This document shows positions 23,889-32,800 of a stretch of DNA of 64,000 nt, piece by piece (positions within the stretch are counted from its first letter, which is position 1; each line of letters begins with the position of its first letter). The notes beneath the pieces were generated by a model that saw only the letters and a list, made by a program, of their open reading frames with translations, searched no databases and was not told where the DNA came from. Origin of the DNA: Bacillota bacterium (lineage in GTDB: Bacteria > Bacillota > Clostridia > Acetivibrionales > DTU013); the NCBI GenBank assembly GCA_023435745.1, contig JAEZMD010000026.1:186001-250000 (forward strand), written 5' to 3'. Position numbers and translations under genes: made by a program.

Positions 23889-25298
23889 TTGCTGGGTGAA
23901 GGATTATTAAGCTCAAAAGAGATTAAAAGAATACATATGGCAGGAATCGGTGGGATCAGCATGAGCGGATTGGCCGAGATACTTATTTATCAGGGTTATA
24001 CAGTTACAGGCTCTGATTTGAAGTCTTCTTCGATTACACAGAAATTAGAAAAAATGGGGGTCAGGATTTCGATCGGTCATCAGGCTGAAAACATCACCGG
24101 CGCTGACCTGTTGATATATACCGCCGCCGTAAAGCCGAACAATCCTGAACTCATTGCCGCAGCTCAGGCAGGCATCCCTTGTATGGACAGAGCAACGCTG
24201 CTTGGCGAGATTATGAAGAAATATCCGGACAGCATAGCGGTTTCCGGAACTCACGGGAAAACAACCACCACCTCAATGATTGCAATGATCATGCTGGAGG
24301 AGGGTCTGGATCCGACAATACATATAGGCGGTGAGCTCAAGGCCATCGGAGGAACAACAAGGATCGGATCAAGTGATTACTTCATTGCGGAGGCCTGCGA
24401 GTATACCGAAAGCTTTTTAAAGCTCCATCCAACCCTGGCCGTTATCTTGAACATTGAATATGACCATGCGGATTATTTCAAGGATTTTGGCGAGGTTCGG
24501 AATGCTTTTCTGAAATTTTTGAATTTAGTGCCGCAGCACGGTTATCTGCTGGTAAACGGCGATGATCAAACAGCCGTAGAACTCCTGCAGCAGGCATCCT
24601 GCAACAAGATAACCTTCGGCATCCGGAACGACTCGTGCGCCTGGCGTGCCGGCAATATCACCTTTGATAATCTGGGTTGTGCCACATACAACTTACTTTA
24701 TCAAGATGAGCAGATCTGCGAGATTAAACTGAAGGTACCCGGATTGCACAATGTAAGCAATTCACTGGCAGCAATCGCGGCATGCAGTATCATGGGCTGT
24801 TCAGCAGCCTCGGCGGCAAAAGCGCTGCAGAAATTCAGCGGCACAGGCAGGCGCTTTGAGTTGAAAGGGTGCAGCGAAGGTGTTACGGTCATGGACGATT
24901 ATGCGCACCATCCAACCGAAGTGTCCGCAACATTGAAGGCCGCTTCAAATTGCGGCTATTCAAGGATATGGTGTGTTTTCCAGCCCCACACCTACACGCG
25001 GACCAAGTTTCTGATGAACGAGTTTTCAACCGCGTTTGAAGATGCTGACATTGTAATTTTGTCAGATATTTATGCGGCCAGAGAGGCCGATACCGGTGAG
25101 GTCAACTCTGCAATGATGGCAGACAGGATTGCCGGCGCCGGTAAAAAAGTTTTCCATATCAAAGAATTTGAGCGCATCGCAGAATTTCTGGATAAAAATA
25201 CAGAACCCGGCGACCTCATCATTACAATGGGCGCCGGGGACATTTACAAGGTGGGCGAAATGTTTCTGGAGGCCAGAAAAAAACTTGCCGTAAGCTGA
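23889..25298 (+). CDS. murC: UDP-N-acetylmuramate--L-alanine ligase
   Basis: 469 aa. It adds L-alanine to UDP-MurNAc, the first step of the peptide stem of peptidoglycan. Seen: N-terminal nucleotide-binding loop MAGIGGISMSGLAEIL, ATP-binding VSGTHGKTTTTSMIAMIM, AEACEYTESFLKLHP, NIEYDHADYF, and the C-terminal MDDYAHHPTEVSATLKAA. The start is a TTG nine nt after GGGAG, with no ATG before the conserved core except inside it. Monocistronic, with a terminator behind. Confidence 0.95.
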   Translation: MLGEGLLSSKEIKRIHMAGIGGISMSGLAEILIYQGYTVTGSDLKSSSITQKLEKMGVRISIGHQAENITGADLLIYTAAVKPNNPELIAAAQAGIPCMDRATLLGEIMKKYPDSIAVSGTHGKTTTTSMIAMIMLEEGLDPTIHIGGELKAIGGTTRIGSSDYFIAEACEYTESFLKLHPTLAVILNIEYDHADYFKDFGEVRNAFLKFLNLVPQHGYLLVNGDDQTAVELLQQASCNKITFGIRNDSCAWRAGNITFDNLGCATYNLLYQDEQICEIKLKVPGLHNVSNSLAAIAACSIMGCSAASAAKALQKFSGTGRRFELKGCSEGVTVMDDYAHHPTEVSATLKAASNCGYSRIWCVFQPHTYTRTKFLMNEFSTAFEDADIVILSDIYAAREADTGEVNSAMMADRIAGAGKKVFHIKEFERIAEFLDKNTEPGDLIITMGAGDIYKVGEMFLEARKKLAVS

Positions 25299-25304
25299 CT
25301 ATGC

Positions 25305-25327
25305 CGGACCTGCTATTAGCAGGTCCG
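25305..25327. terminator. Bidirectional terminator between murC and fabZ
   Basis: CGGACCTGCT (25305-25314) pairs perfectly with AGCAGGTCCG (25318-25327) over a 3-nt loop, between two convergent genes. A modest T-rich tail (TTCTTGAT) follows on the plus strand. Confidence 0.75.
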
Positions 25328-25334
25328 TTCTTGA

Positions 25335-25787
25335 TCATTTCTTCACGGATGTCATGGCAAAGCGTATTTCTCCTTCTGCTGCCAGCTTATCCTCCACGGT
25401 AGCTTTTACCTTTGCCTTGACGATTCCCATTTTCGAAGAAAGTATCTCTGCCTCCAGATGCAGCGTATCGCCCGGCATGACCTGATTTTTGAATTTCATT
25501 GCGTCAATACTGGCAAGAACGCCCAGCTTCGCATCATCCGATGCTCCCTGCACGTTCGCTGCCTCAGCATTTACAGCGATCCCAGCCGTTTGGGCAAGCG
25601 CCTCAACGATCAGTACGCCCGGCATGATTGGAAATCCCGGGAAATGTCCCTGGAAAAAAGGCTCATTGACAGTCACATTTTTTATGCCCACAGCTCTTTT
25701 GCCCGGTTCCAGCTCGATGATCCTGTCCACCAGCAAAAACGGGTATCTGTGGGGTATGATTTTTTGAATTTCAACATTGGAAAGCAT
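25335..25787 (-). CDS. fabZ: 3-hydroxyacyl-ACP dehydratase FabZ
   Basis: 150 aa hot-dog fold dehydratase of type II fatty acid synthesis. Catalytic motif GHFPGFPIMPGVLIVEALAQ contains the active His and Glu; IIPHRYPFLLVDRIIELEPG is the family N-terminus. It is alone, not in a fab operon, and is followed by the HD hydrolase gene upstream on the same strand. Confidence 0.95.
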   Translation of the reverse strand: MLSNVEIQKIIPHRYPFLLVDRIIELEPGKRAVGIKNVTVNEPFFQGHFPGFPIMPGVLIVEALAQTAGIAVNAEAANVQGASDDAKLGVLASIDAMKFKNQVMPGDTLHLEAEILSSKMGIVKAKVKATVEDKLAAEGEIRFAMTSVKK

Positions 25788-25816
25788 CTTTGCACCTCAT
25801 TTGATTTATTGATTAT

Positions 25817-26404
25817 TTATTCCAAAGCGCCGCATCCTTTTACAAGACCGGGCAATATGGTCTGTGTAAAGTATTTCACGCTTGCAAGCTCCGAATGGAT
25901 CAAGCTTTCAATAATAACATGATATTTATCCACAAAAGGATCCAGATTATTCAGCCGAACCTCATTGACACATTCCATCAGCGCATCGATATAATCCGCA
26001 CATTTGAGGATCTTTCCCTCTATCGTGTCATCTTTCCCGTCAAACAGAAGATCCCTGTATATGCTTTTGTAGGGCTCCTCCACGTTTACCAGCAGGTTCT
26101 CCTCCACAACCTCCTTTTCCAGCAGGTTGAGCATATCCCTGAAATCTTCGTTTTTATACTTTACCGTGCTGATGATATCGCCGGTCATCGACTCAACAAC
26201 ATCATGATTCAGCAGCTTTTTCAACAGTCTGCCCCAGTCAATGGTATTGCCGTTCTGTTCCTCGATCAGCGCCAGCATCTGCCCGACCTGTGATACAAAG
26301 AAGGAGTGCTCGCTGACAGTTGCTCTCTGGTGCATAAAATCTGTTGACCAGCGGCCCATATTGTTCAATTTGCGCACAGTCTGCAGATAATGATCCAGCC
26401 CCAT
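25817..26404 (-). CDS. HD-domain phosphohydrolase (YfbR-like)
   Basis: 195 aa. The metal-binding set is visible: His in TVSEHSFFVSQ, the HD pair in LLNHDVVESMTGDIIS, and a distal Asp in ILKCADYIDALMECVNEV. This is the pattern of YfbR-like 5'-deoxynucleotidases, acting on dNMPs. The ATG at 26404 is five nt after GGAGG; the frame extends further upstream without a ribosome binding site. A second, different HD protein of the same broad class lies at 55581-56144. Confidence 0.82.
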   Translation of the reverse strand: MGLDHYLQTVRKLNNMGRWSTDFMHQRATVSEHSFFVSQVGQMLALIEEQNGNTIDWGRLLKKLLNHDVVESMTGDIISTVKYKNEDFRDMLNLLEKEVVEENLLVNVEEPYKSIYRDLLFDGKDDTIEGKILKCADYIDALMECVNEVRLNNLDPFVDKYHVIIESLIHSELASVKYFTQTILPGLVKGCGALE

Positions 26405-26445
26405 AAAAACCTCCAGTTCCTGTAACAATCATTATGCAGTTATTA

Positions 26446-26578
26446 TATCATGAATTCTTACAAATTCATGATATAATTAGCCATGTGCGTTTCGGCTTCG
26501 CCGAAAATTTCGCACGGCGGGCTAGTTCCGCCGGAGCTATATAATATCTGCATACCCGGCTTATATGCAGATATTATA
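26446..26578. repeat. Modular hairpin repeat, copy B
   Basis: Second copy of the element at 23479-23662, again in a divergent spacer. Modules: TATCATGAATT/AATTCATGATA hairpin; TAATTAGCCAT; GTGCG...CGCAC closing stem around TTTCGGC-TTC-GCCGAAA; CGGCGG/CCGCCG; a 14-bp terminal hairpin ATAATATCTGCATA/TATGCAGATATTAT. Compared with copy A the closing stem changes on both sides, so pairing is kept, and both end hairpins differ in sequence but not in position. Confidence 0.8.
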
Positions 26579-26604
26579 TCAAAGATGGATGAGTAAACAT
26601 AGTG

Positions 26605-26721
26605 AATTGTGGTACAATGTTTAACAGAATGTTGAGTGAGTTACTGTTTACACCATCATGGATACTGTGCAAAAGCGGAAACAAGAGCTTCATTTGCAAG
26701 AGCTGTGCCTCTGAACAGTAG
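26605..26721 (+). promoter_or_regulatory. Exporter promoter region with possible leader peptide frame
   Basis: TGG-TACAAT (26610-26618) is an extended -10 sequence. Just downstream, a frame in the leader can code a 30-residue peptide from ATG 26629 (MLSELLFTPSWILCKSGNKS...) or 34 residues from ATG 26617, ending at 26721, 21 nt before the exporter start. No ribosome binding site precedes it. B. subtilis bmrCD has a translated leader that controls it, which makes this worth noting, but here it is speculative. Confidence 0.3.
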
Positions 26722-26742
26722 ATTTGAGCAGGAGAGATACGT

Positions 26743-28560
26743 ATGGGCACTTTACGGTATATAAAGGATCTATTGTTGAAATACAAACTCAGATATGCGA
26801 TAGGCGTAGTTTTTTTACTTGGAGTGGACATTCTTCAGCTGGTGATGCCGAAAATTCTCGGAGACGCTACGGATTATCTGGAGAACGGCACCCTGACAAT
26901 GGCACAGCTTACGGGATTTGCAGTAACGATAGCTCTCATCGCCGTAGGCATTGCTGTATTCAGGTTTTTGTTCAGGTATACCCTGTACGGTGTGTCCAGA
27001 ACCATTGAGCACTCCTTCAGAAATCGGTTTTATGCGCATTTACAGCGACTATCGACCAATTACTTTAATGTACACAAAACAGGAGACCTGATGGCACATG
27101 CCACTAATGATATGAACAATGTCACCATGGCAACGGGCCAGGGGATCATTTTTGCCATAGACTGCCTGCTGATTCCTGTTGCAGCGCTTGTGATGATGCT
27201 GGTCACCGCCGGCTTCCGGCTGACAGCCGCCTGCTTTGCTCCGCTTTTATTTCTGGCGGTCACCGTCGTATTCTTTATGAAAATCATGGAGACCACTGTT
27301 CAAAAGCAGCAGGAGGCATTCTCAAATCTGACAGAGACAGCAAGGGAAAACTTCTCCGGCATCCGTGTCATTAAGTCCTTTGTCCAGGAGCAAAAGGAAA
27401 TTGAAAAGTTTGAACGGGTCAACAGAATCAACAAAGAAGCCAATTTGAAATTTGTCCGGCTGATGAGCATGATGTTTCCAAGTGTGATGCTCATTTCCTC
27501 CATTTCATTTGTCATAGCGCTATGGTACGGCGGAATCCTCGTCATCGAAGGCGTCCTTTCATTGGGAGATTTTGTCGCATTCAATTCATATCTTGGCCTG
27601 CTGATATGGCCTATCACTGCTCTGGGTTGGGTGGCCAATATCTTTCAGAGAGGCTTTGTATCGCTGGAAAGGATTAGCACGATTATGGATGAGAAGCCAG
27701 AGATCACGGACATAGAAAGTGAAACGGATACAGGAGCAGAACCGGCTGTCGGTGGAAATTATAGTGATCCTGCCGCAGATGCCGGCCAGGATACTGCAAA
27801 AAGCCGGATCGACGGCTATCTGGAATTCAGGGGTTTGACTTTTACCTATCCCGGTTCAAAAGAGCCGGTTCTTAAAAATATTAACATATCTGTTGAAAAA
27901 GGTAAAACGCTAGCCATCGTCGGGCGAACCGGCAGCGGCAAGACCACGCTGATCAACCTGATTCCAAGATTGCTGTCTGTACCGCAGGATACCCTGTTCA
28001 TAGACGGCAGGGACGTAAATGATATACCTCTGTCCACACTGCGCACAAGCATCGGGTGTGTTCCTCAGGAAACCTTCCTTTTTTCCGACACCATCCGTAA
28101 TAACATCGATTTCTATCGTGCTCTCTCGGATGAAGAGATTGAAAATGCTTCAAAGACTGCCAGGTTATACGATAATATTATTGAATTTCCACGACAGTTT
28201 GACACCATGGTGGGGGAGCGCGGCGTCACGCTGTCGGGAGGCCAGAAGCAGCGCGTCGCTATAGCAAGAGCCATACTTGGTTCACCCTCCATTCTGATAC
28301 TTGACGATTGCCTCTCAGCAGTAGATGCAAAGACAGAGGAGAGTATTCTCGCAGATCTGAAGCTCCTCATGAAGCAGCGCACCAGCATTATTATTTCACA
28401 CAGAATCTCTGCCGTGAAGGACGCGGATGAGATCATTGTGCTGGACGACGGACAAATCATTGAACGCGGCACCCACGCATCACTGATCGAGCTTGGTGGC
28501 TATTATCACAATCTTTACATCCGGCAGCTTTTGGCCGACGAGATAGAGGAGGCGGAATAA
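26743..28560 (+). CDS. ABC exporter subunit 1 (degenerate catalytic site)
   Basis: 605 aa half-exporter: six membrane helices in ~15-310, then an ATPase with Walker A GRTGSGKTT (~395), Q-loop VPQETFLF, signature LSGGQKQRVAIARA (~497) and Walker B ILILDDCLSAVD (~518). The catalytic Glu after Walker B is Asp, the mark of the non-hydrolysing site in heterodimeric exporters such as BmrC/LmrC. An acidic linker (~325-360) precedes the ATPase. It pairs with the next gene, one nt away. Likely drug or lipid export. Confidence 0.9.
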   Translation: MGTLRYIKDLLLKYKLRYAIGVVFLLGVDILQLVMPKILGDATDYLENGTLTMAQLTGFAVTIALIAVGIAVFRFLFRYTLYGVSRTIEHSFRNRFYAHLQRLSTNYFNVHKTGDLMAHATNDMNNVTMATGQGIIFAIDCLLIPVAALVMMLVTAGFRLTAACFAPLLFLAVTVVFFMKIMETTVQKQQEAFSNLTETARENFSGIRVIKSFVQEQKEIEKFERVNRINKEANLKFVRLMSMMFPSVMLISSISFVIALWYGGILVIEGVLSLGDFVAFNSYLGLLIWPITALGWVANIFQRGFVSLERISTIMDEKPEITDIESETDTGAEPAVGGNYSDPAADAGQDTAKSRIDGYLEFRGLTFTYPGSKEPVLKNINISVEKGKTLAIVGRTGSGKTTLINLIPRLLSVPQDTLFIDGRDVNDIPLSTLRTSIGCVPQETFLFSDTIRNNIDFYRALSDEEIENASKTARLYDNIIEFPRQFDTMVGERGVTLSGGQKQRVAIARAILGSPSILILDDCLSAVDAKTEESILADLKLLMKQRTSIIISHRISAVKDADEIIVLDDGQIIERGTHASLIELGGYYHNLYIRQLLADEIEEAE

Positions 28561-28561
28561 T

Positions 28562-30397
28562 ATGGCTGATATTTCCCCGGAAATCAATGACTTTCAGGAA
28601 GAAGAGCTGAATGCGAAGGCTTATGACGCTCGCCTGATGAAAAGGCTTCTATCCTATGCCGCAAGGTACTGGCAATTTTTTGTACTGGCAATTTTCCTGT
28701 TATTTGCCTCCACTGCTGCTGATCTTATAAGGCCGTTTCTGATGGGTCTGACTATCGATGATTTCATCAAGGCGGGAGATACCGCTTCATTGAACCGGAT
28801 GGGTCTCTATTTTATGCTTCTGGTCATTGTCGGGTTCCTGTTCAACCTGTTCCAGATCTATGTGCTCAGCTATACCGGTCAGTCAATTATATATAACCTG
28901 CGCCAGCAGCTCTTTACGCACCTGCAGAGGATGCCTCTGTCCTATTTTGATAAAAACCCGATCGGACGACTGGTCACCCGTGTAACGAATGACACGGAAA
29001 CGCTGAATGATATGTATACCAATGTGCTTGTCACGTTGATAAAGGATTTTGTATTACTTGCCGGTACAATCGTTATTATGTTCCGGCTCAATGTCTCACT
29101 TACATTAATAACACTTGCCGTAATGCCTGTTGTAATCGTGCTTACGGTATTTTTCAGAATCCGGATCCGAAAGGTATACAGGAATGTGCGAATCTCTCTT
29201 GCAAAGATAAATTCAGCCATTTCAGAAAATATTTCAGGCATGCGAATTATTCAGATGTTTCACAGGGAAAAAGAAAACTTCAACAAATTCGACGAAACCG
29301 GAAAAGAGTATAAAAAGGCAGTCATGAGCGAAGTAGTGACCTTCGGACTGTTCCGTCCCGTCATTGAGCTGCTGGCTTCCTTTGCACTGGCGCTGCTGCT
29401 CTGGTTCGGCGGAAGGGATGTGATCAAGGGTACGCTTACCTTCGGTATTCTGTTTGCCTTTGTAAATTACATCTCAATGCTCTTCCAGCCAATCAATGAC
29501 CTTGCTGAGAAATATAATATCCTGCAATCCTCCATGGCAGCCTCGGAAAGAGTTTTTCAGATCCTTGACGCACAGACGGAGGAGGATAATGGAACAAGGT
29601 ATCCAGGAAACACCGCCCTCAAGGGCGATATCGAATTCAGAAATGTCTGGTTTGCATACAATGAAGAGGATTGGGTGCTCCGGGATGTCAGTTTCAAGGT
29701 GCCGGCAGGAAAGACAGTGGCCATCGTCGGCGCCACCGGTGCGGGCAAAACATCGATTATCAGCCTGATGAGCCGATTGTATGAGATTCAGCGCGGCGAG
29801 ATTTTCATCGACGGCGTTAATATAAAAGAGCTTCAAAAGGATGATCTGAGGCGATATATCGGTGTTGTCCTGCAGGATGTTTTCCTGTTCAGCGGTAAAC
29901 TAAAGGACAATATACGACTCAATGAGGAAAGCATTTCAGACGATAAGATCAAGTCAGTGGCGCAATACGTTAACGCAGACGGTTTTATCAGCAAGCTGCC
30001 CGACGGATACGACGCAGAGGTGATGGAGCGTGGTTCCACCTTCTCGTCAGGACAGAGACAATTGCTCGCTTTTGCCCGTGCGCTGGCATTTGACCCCACC
30101 ATACTGGTACTCGATGAAGCCACCTCAAATATCGATACGGAGACAGAGCTGCTCATACAGGACGCACTTGGAAAGCTGACGAAAAACCGCACTACCATCG
30201 TCATTGCTCACAGACTATCGACCATCCAGCACGCTGACAATATTATTGTGCTGCATAAGGGCAAGATAAGAGAATCAGGAAACCATCAGGAGCTACTGGC
30301 CAGAAAGGGAATGTACCATTCCTTATACCTGCTGCAGTATCAGAAGCAGGAGCCGGGGGAATCCGACCCGACAGTGGAATCCGCTTCAACAGTGTAA
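28562..30397 (+). CDS. ABC exporter subunit 2 (canonical catalytic site)
   Basis: 611 aa partner half-exporter. Six membrane helices up to ~330, Walker A GATGAGKTS (~391), VLQDVFLFSGKLKDNIRL, signature FSSGQRQLLAFARA (~495) and a full Walker B with catalytic Glu, ILVLDEATSNID (~517). The C-motif has SSGQ instead of SGGQ, so the two composite ATP sites of the heterodimer are unequal, as known for BmrCD and LmrCD. Translation is coupled to subunit 1 (ribosome binding site inside its end). The last ~20 residues are acidic. Confidence 0.9.
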   Translation: MADISPEINDFQEEELNAKAYDARLMKRLLSYAARYWQFFVLAIFLLFASTAADLIRPFLMGLTIDDFIKAGDTASLNRMGLYFMLLVIVGFLFNLFQIYVLSYTGQSIIYNLRQQLFTHLQRMPLSYFDKNPIGRLVTRVTNDTETLNDMYTNVLVTLIKDFVLLAGTIVIMFRLNVSLTLITLAVMPVVIVLTVFFRIRIRKVYRNVRISLAKINSAISENISGMRIIQMFHREKENFNKFDETGKEYKKAVMSEVVTFGLFRPVIELLASFALALLLWFGGRDVIKGTLTFGILFAFVNYISMLFQPINDLAEKYNILQSSMAASERVFQILDAQTEEDNGTRYPGNTALKGDIEFRNVWFAYNEEDWVLRDVSFKVPAGKTVAIVGATGAGKTSIISLMSRLYEIQRGEIFIDGVNIKELQKDDLRRYIGVVLQDVFLFSGKLKDNIRLNEESISDDKIKSVAQYVNADGFISKLPDGYDAEVMERGSTFSSGQRQLLAFARALAFDPTILVLDEATSNIDTETELLIQDALGKLTKNRTTIVIAHRLSTIQHADNIIVLHKGKIRESGNHQELLARKGMYHSLYLLQYQKQEPGESDPTVESASTV

Positions 30398-30484
30398 GGC
30401 AGCGCCCCTGAGCTTCCAGAGTAGTATACCGCCGCTTTTTGTTATTAATTTCAACGTTACCCTTTTAATAAGAAGCATACAATA

Positions 30485-30534
30485 AAATGTAAATGGCCGC
30501 CATCATTGACATCCGTTTACATTTATGTTAGCAT
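30485..30534 (+). promoter_or_regulatory. Promoter of the GreA-like gene overlapped by an inverted repeat
   Basis: TTGACA (30506-30511), 17 bp, TAGCAT (30529-30534). AAATGTAAATGG (30485-30496) and CCGTTTACATTT (30513-30524) form an 11-of-12 inverted repeat whose right arm fills the spacer. This looks like an operator; the repressor is unknown. Confidence 0.5.
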
Positions 30535-30627
30535 GTTATAGAAGGCATTTCGCAGAGAACTTGCGAGGTGTCTTCTTATATTATTCATTCAGCCGGTAAG
30601 GCGAATATGATTGAAAGGGAGATGGAA

Positions 30628-31134
30628 ATGCAACAAACAGTATTGTCTGAAAGGATGTTTGAAATACTTACCGATCACGTCGCTGAGATTGAGAGGGAAA
30701 AAGAATTCATCATCAAAGGCTTTTATGCCGACAATGCAGCAACTGGTATGGATAGCGAAATATTCTTCAGAGATTATACTGCAAGAATTGAAGAGTTTCT
30801 TAAAAACGTTCGGGTAAAAAAGGATGGTCCGGATAGCTGTCCTCTGTCCATTATAGGAAGCACCGTAGAGGTTAAAGATGCTGAGGATATGGAAGTTTTC
30901 AGCTATCAGATCGTACTTCCGTTTACAAATAAATTACCTCCGGATATGAGTCAAGCCTCCTGTTTTTCACCTATGGGAAGGGCGCTGCTGCTCCGGCAGG
31001 TCGGCAGCAAGGTTGCGGTAATGACACCAGGCGGTCAAGTCGAATATGAAATCATGTCTATCACGCTTGATGAGACAGCTGCCGGGGGTGAAACGCTGCA
31101 GCTTTTCCATAGCAATACCAGTATGGCATTTTAA
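30628..31134 (+). CDS. GreA/GreB-family elongation factor-like protein
   Basis: 168 aa from the ATG six nt after AAGGGAG; earlier in-frame ATGs (30607, 30622) have worse spacing. Residues 1-75 are a helical N-terminus (ERMFEILTDHVAEIEREKEF) and residues ~80-160 match the GreA/GreB C-terminal FKBP-like domain (SIIGSTVEVKDAEDMEVFSY, FSPMGRALLLRQVGSKVAVM, GQVEYEIMSI). The N-terminus is not the standard Gre coiled coil with tip acidic residues, so it may bind RNA polymerase without cleavage stimulation. It is a lone gene with its own promoter and terminator. Confidence 0.75.
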   Translation: MQQTVLSERMFEILTDHVAEIEREKEFIIKGFYADNAATGMDSEIFFRDYTARIEEFLKNVRVKKDGPDSCPLSIIGSTVEVKDAEDMEVFSYQIVLPFTNKLPPDMSQASCFSPMGRALLLRQVGSKVAVMTPGGQVEYEIMSITLDETAAGGETLQLFHSNTSMAF

Positions 31135-31155
31135 TAAGCTTTATCAGCCCAACTC

Positions 31156-31193
31156 CCGGGAAAACATTTGTAAAAACCGCATTGTTTTCCCGG
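31156..31193. terminator. Bidirectional terminator after the GreA-like gene
   Basis: CCGGGAAAACA (31156-31166) and TGTTTTCCCGG (31183-31193) form a perfect 11-bp stem between convergent genes. The T-run is weak (GCTCCTTT). Confidence 0.65.
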
Positions 31194-31224
31194 CTCCTTT
31201 GGGCACAAGCCAGATCAACCAGCC

Positions 31225-32778
31225 CTATTCCAGCAACAGACTTGTCAAAGTATTCTGAATAATACTCCTCCCGCTCCCATAAATAGAAAAGCAGAATATG
31301 ACATCATCAATTTTTTCATCTTCAATCAGTTTTTTTGCGTCAAAGGACAGACACCCTTCCTGATTGAAGCCCTTTGGATCGATCACGTATATCGCCGAAT
31401 AATTCGGTACCAGGAACGGCACGAAAGCGCTGCCGTAAGAATCCTTTATAACCAGCACTTTGCGGCTTGCCGGGCTGTCCGTCGTGATTTTTTCCAGCCG
31501 CTGATCCCCCCATGCAAAGCAGGAATACTTATAGGCTCCCAAGCTTTTGAAGTCTGTGTTAATAATGCTGTCAACATTGTAGGCCGCTTGCATATTGCCC
31601 ATTTTGAAAAGTGTCAGCTGATGGCCGGTTTTCGGAATATAGTAATCTAATTGCTCCGGGTTATTTTTGAGTCTTGCTGCCTGCGGAAGCTTGTATATTT
31701 GAGAGTAAAGTCCGCCAAGAAATGGTTCATAGGTGTTCTTACTATAGTCGTCGTCAAGGCTTGCAGGCTGTATCCCGGCAGCTTCACAAAACGCGGTGTA
31801 CGTATAATAAGCGCCCAAAGCAGTCCAGTGAACATCTGAGCGGAAATAAATATTTTCATCTTTGTGTTTCATCAACCGGTCATAGGCCTTCACAACCCTG
31901 ACACCGGTTGCATTAGCTTCAATAATGGGCTCAGCCTTGCTTTGGTCATAGGCTCCTGTGCTGTATGCCTCGGAAGCGTAAAATGCCGCGCTGGTAGGAC
32001 CTGTAATGGAGTAAAAGCTGACATCGGGCAATAATTCAGCCGCTTTCGCCAGCAGGCCTCCAAAGGATTTTAGTCCGCGCGCCCCTGTCGGCATCATGAC
32101 CCTGTCCTCATGGATGATCAGGGAATTATTCAGCTTCTGGTCCTTTTCTTCGCCATTATCACTCTGTTCCACGCCGGAATTGCCGCGCTCCGCATCGGCA
32201 CTACTCAACCCCGTACCGCTACCACTCTGCTCTGCGCCGACATCGCCCTGTTCCGCACCGGACTGCTGTGCTCTCTCTGTATTCATTCCATCGATTTGCC
32301 GCTGGATGGAAGCGGAATTCTCTCCCGGCACATCGGATGATTGAAGCTCTGCAGAAGTTTTCAGCCCTGCTGACGGTTGCCAGCCTTCCGATGATTGCGG
32401 ATCTGTGCCCTGCTGTTCTGCGGAAGGTATCTCCGATTGCATGTCGTCCTGGCCCGGCGCCTGGACAAAGTCATCTACATTAACACTCAATAATACAGAA
32501 ACACTCTCTGAAAAAGCATCCAGGAAAAACAAGCCTGCATACGACTGATATCCCTGCACTGAGAGGTCTCTCAGCAGAAAATTGTCCAACAGGTACTCTT
32601 CATACTCTTCCTCGAATTCCCCGCTGAAAATGCCGTTAAACGATAACAACGGTCTGCTGCTCAGCTTTCGATTTTCGAACGAGGAGAAGCCGTCGCTGTC
32701 AGGAAACAGTGATAACGCGAACAGGGTAAGCATGAGCGCCGTGAATGTTATGATAACCAAGTACTGCACCTTTTTCAT
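31225..32778 (-). CDS. DHHW-family protein (AlgJ/AlgX-like, exopolysaccharide O-acetylation)
   Basis: 517 aa with an N-terminal membrane anchor (~5-25). The catalytic features of the AlgJ/AlgX-type SGNH fold are in the C-terminal half: SDVHWTALGAYYTYTAF (the DxHW motif), VLVIKDSYGSAFVPFLV (nucleophile Ser) and a final FCFSIYGSGRSI. The N-terminal ENRKLSSRPLLSF and FLLRDLSVQ are also typical. Residues ~112-215 are a low-complexity Ser/Gln/Glu/Gly-rich insert with repeated GAEQ/GVEQ units. With the MBOAT partner 22 nt upstream it should transfer acetyl groups to a surface polysaccharide. Confidence 0.82.
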   Translation of the reverse strand: MKKVQYLVIITFTALMLTLFALSLFPDSDGFSSFENRKLSSRPLLSFNGIFSGEFEEEYEEYLLDNFLLRDLSVQGYQSYAGLFFLDAFSESVSVLLSVNVDDFVQAPGQDDMQSEIPSAEQQGTDPQSSEGWQPSAGLKTSAELQSSDVPGENSASIQRQIDGMNTERAQQSGAEQGDVGAEQSGSGTGLSSADAERGNSGVEQSDNGEEKDQKLNNSLIIHEDRVMMPTGARGLKSFGGLLAKAAELLPDVSFYSITGPTSAAFYASEAYSTGAYDQSKAEPIIEANATGVRVVKAYDRLMKHKDENIYFRSDVHWTALGAYYTYTAFCEAAGIQPASLDDDYSKNTYEPFLGGLYSQIYKLPQAARLKNNPEQLDYYIPKTGHQLTLFKMGNMQAAYNVDSIINTDFKSLGAYKYSCFAWGDQRLEKITTDSPASRKVLVIKDSYGSAFVPFLVPNYSAIYVIDPKGFNQEGCLSFDAKKLIEDEKIDDVIFCFSIYGSGRSIIQNTLTSLLLE

Positions 32779-32800
32779 GTGATTCCTCCAACGTTAGCGA

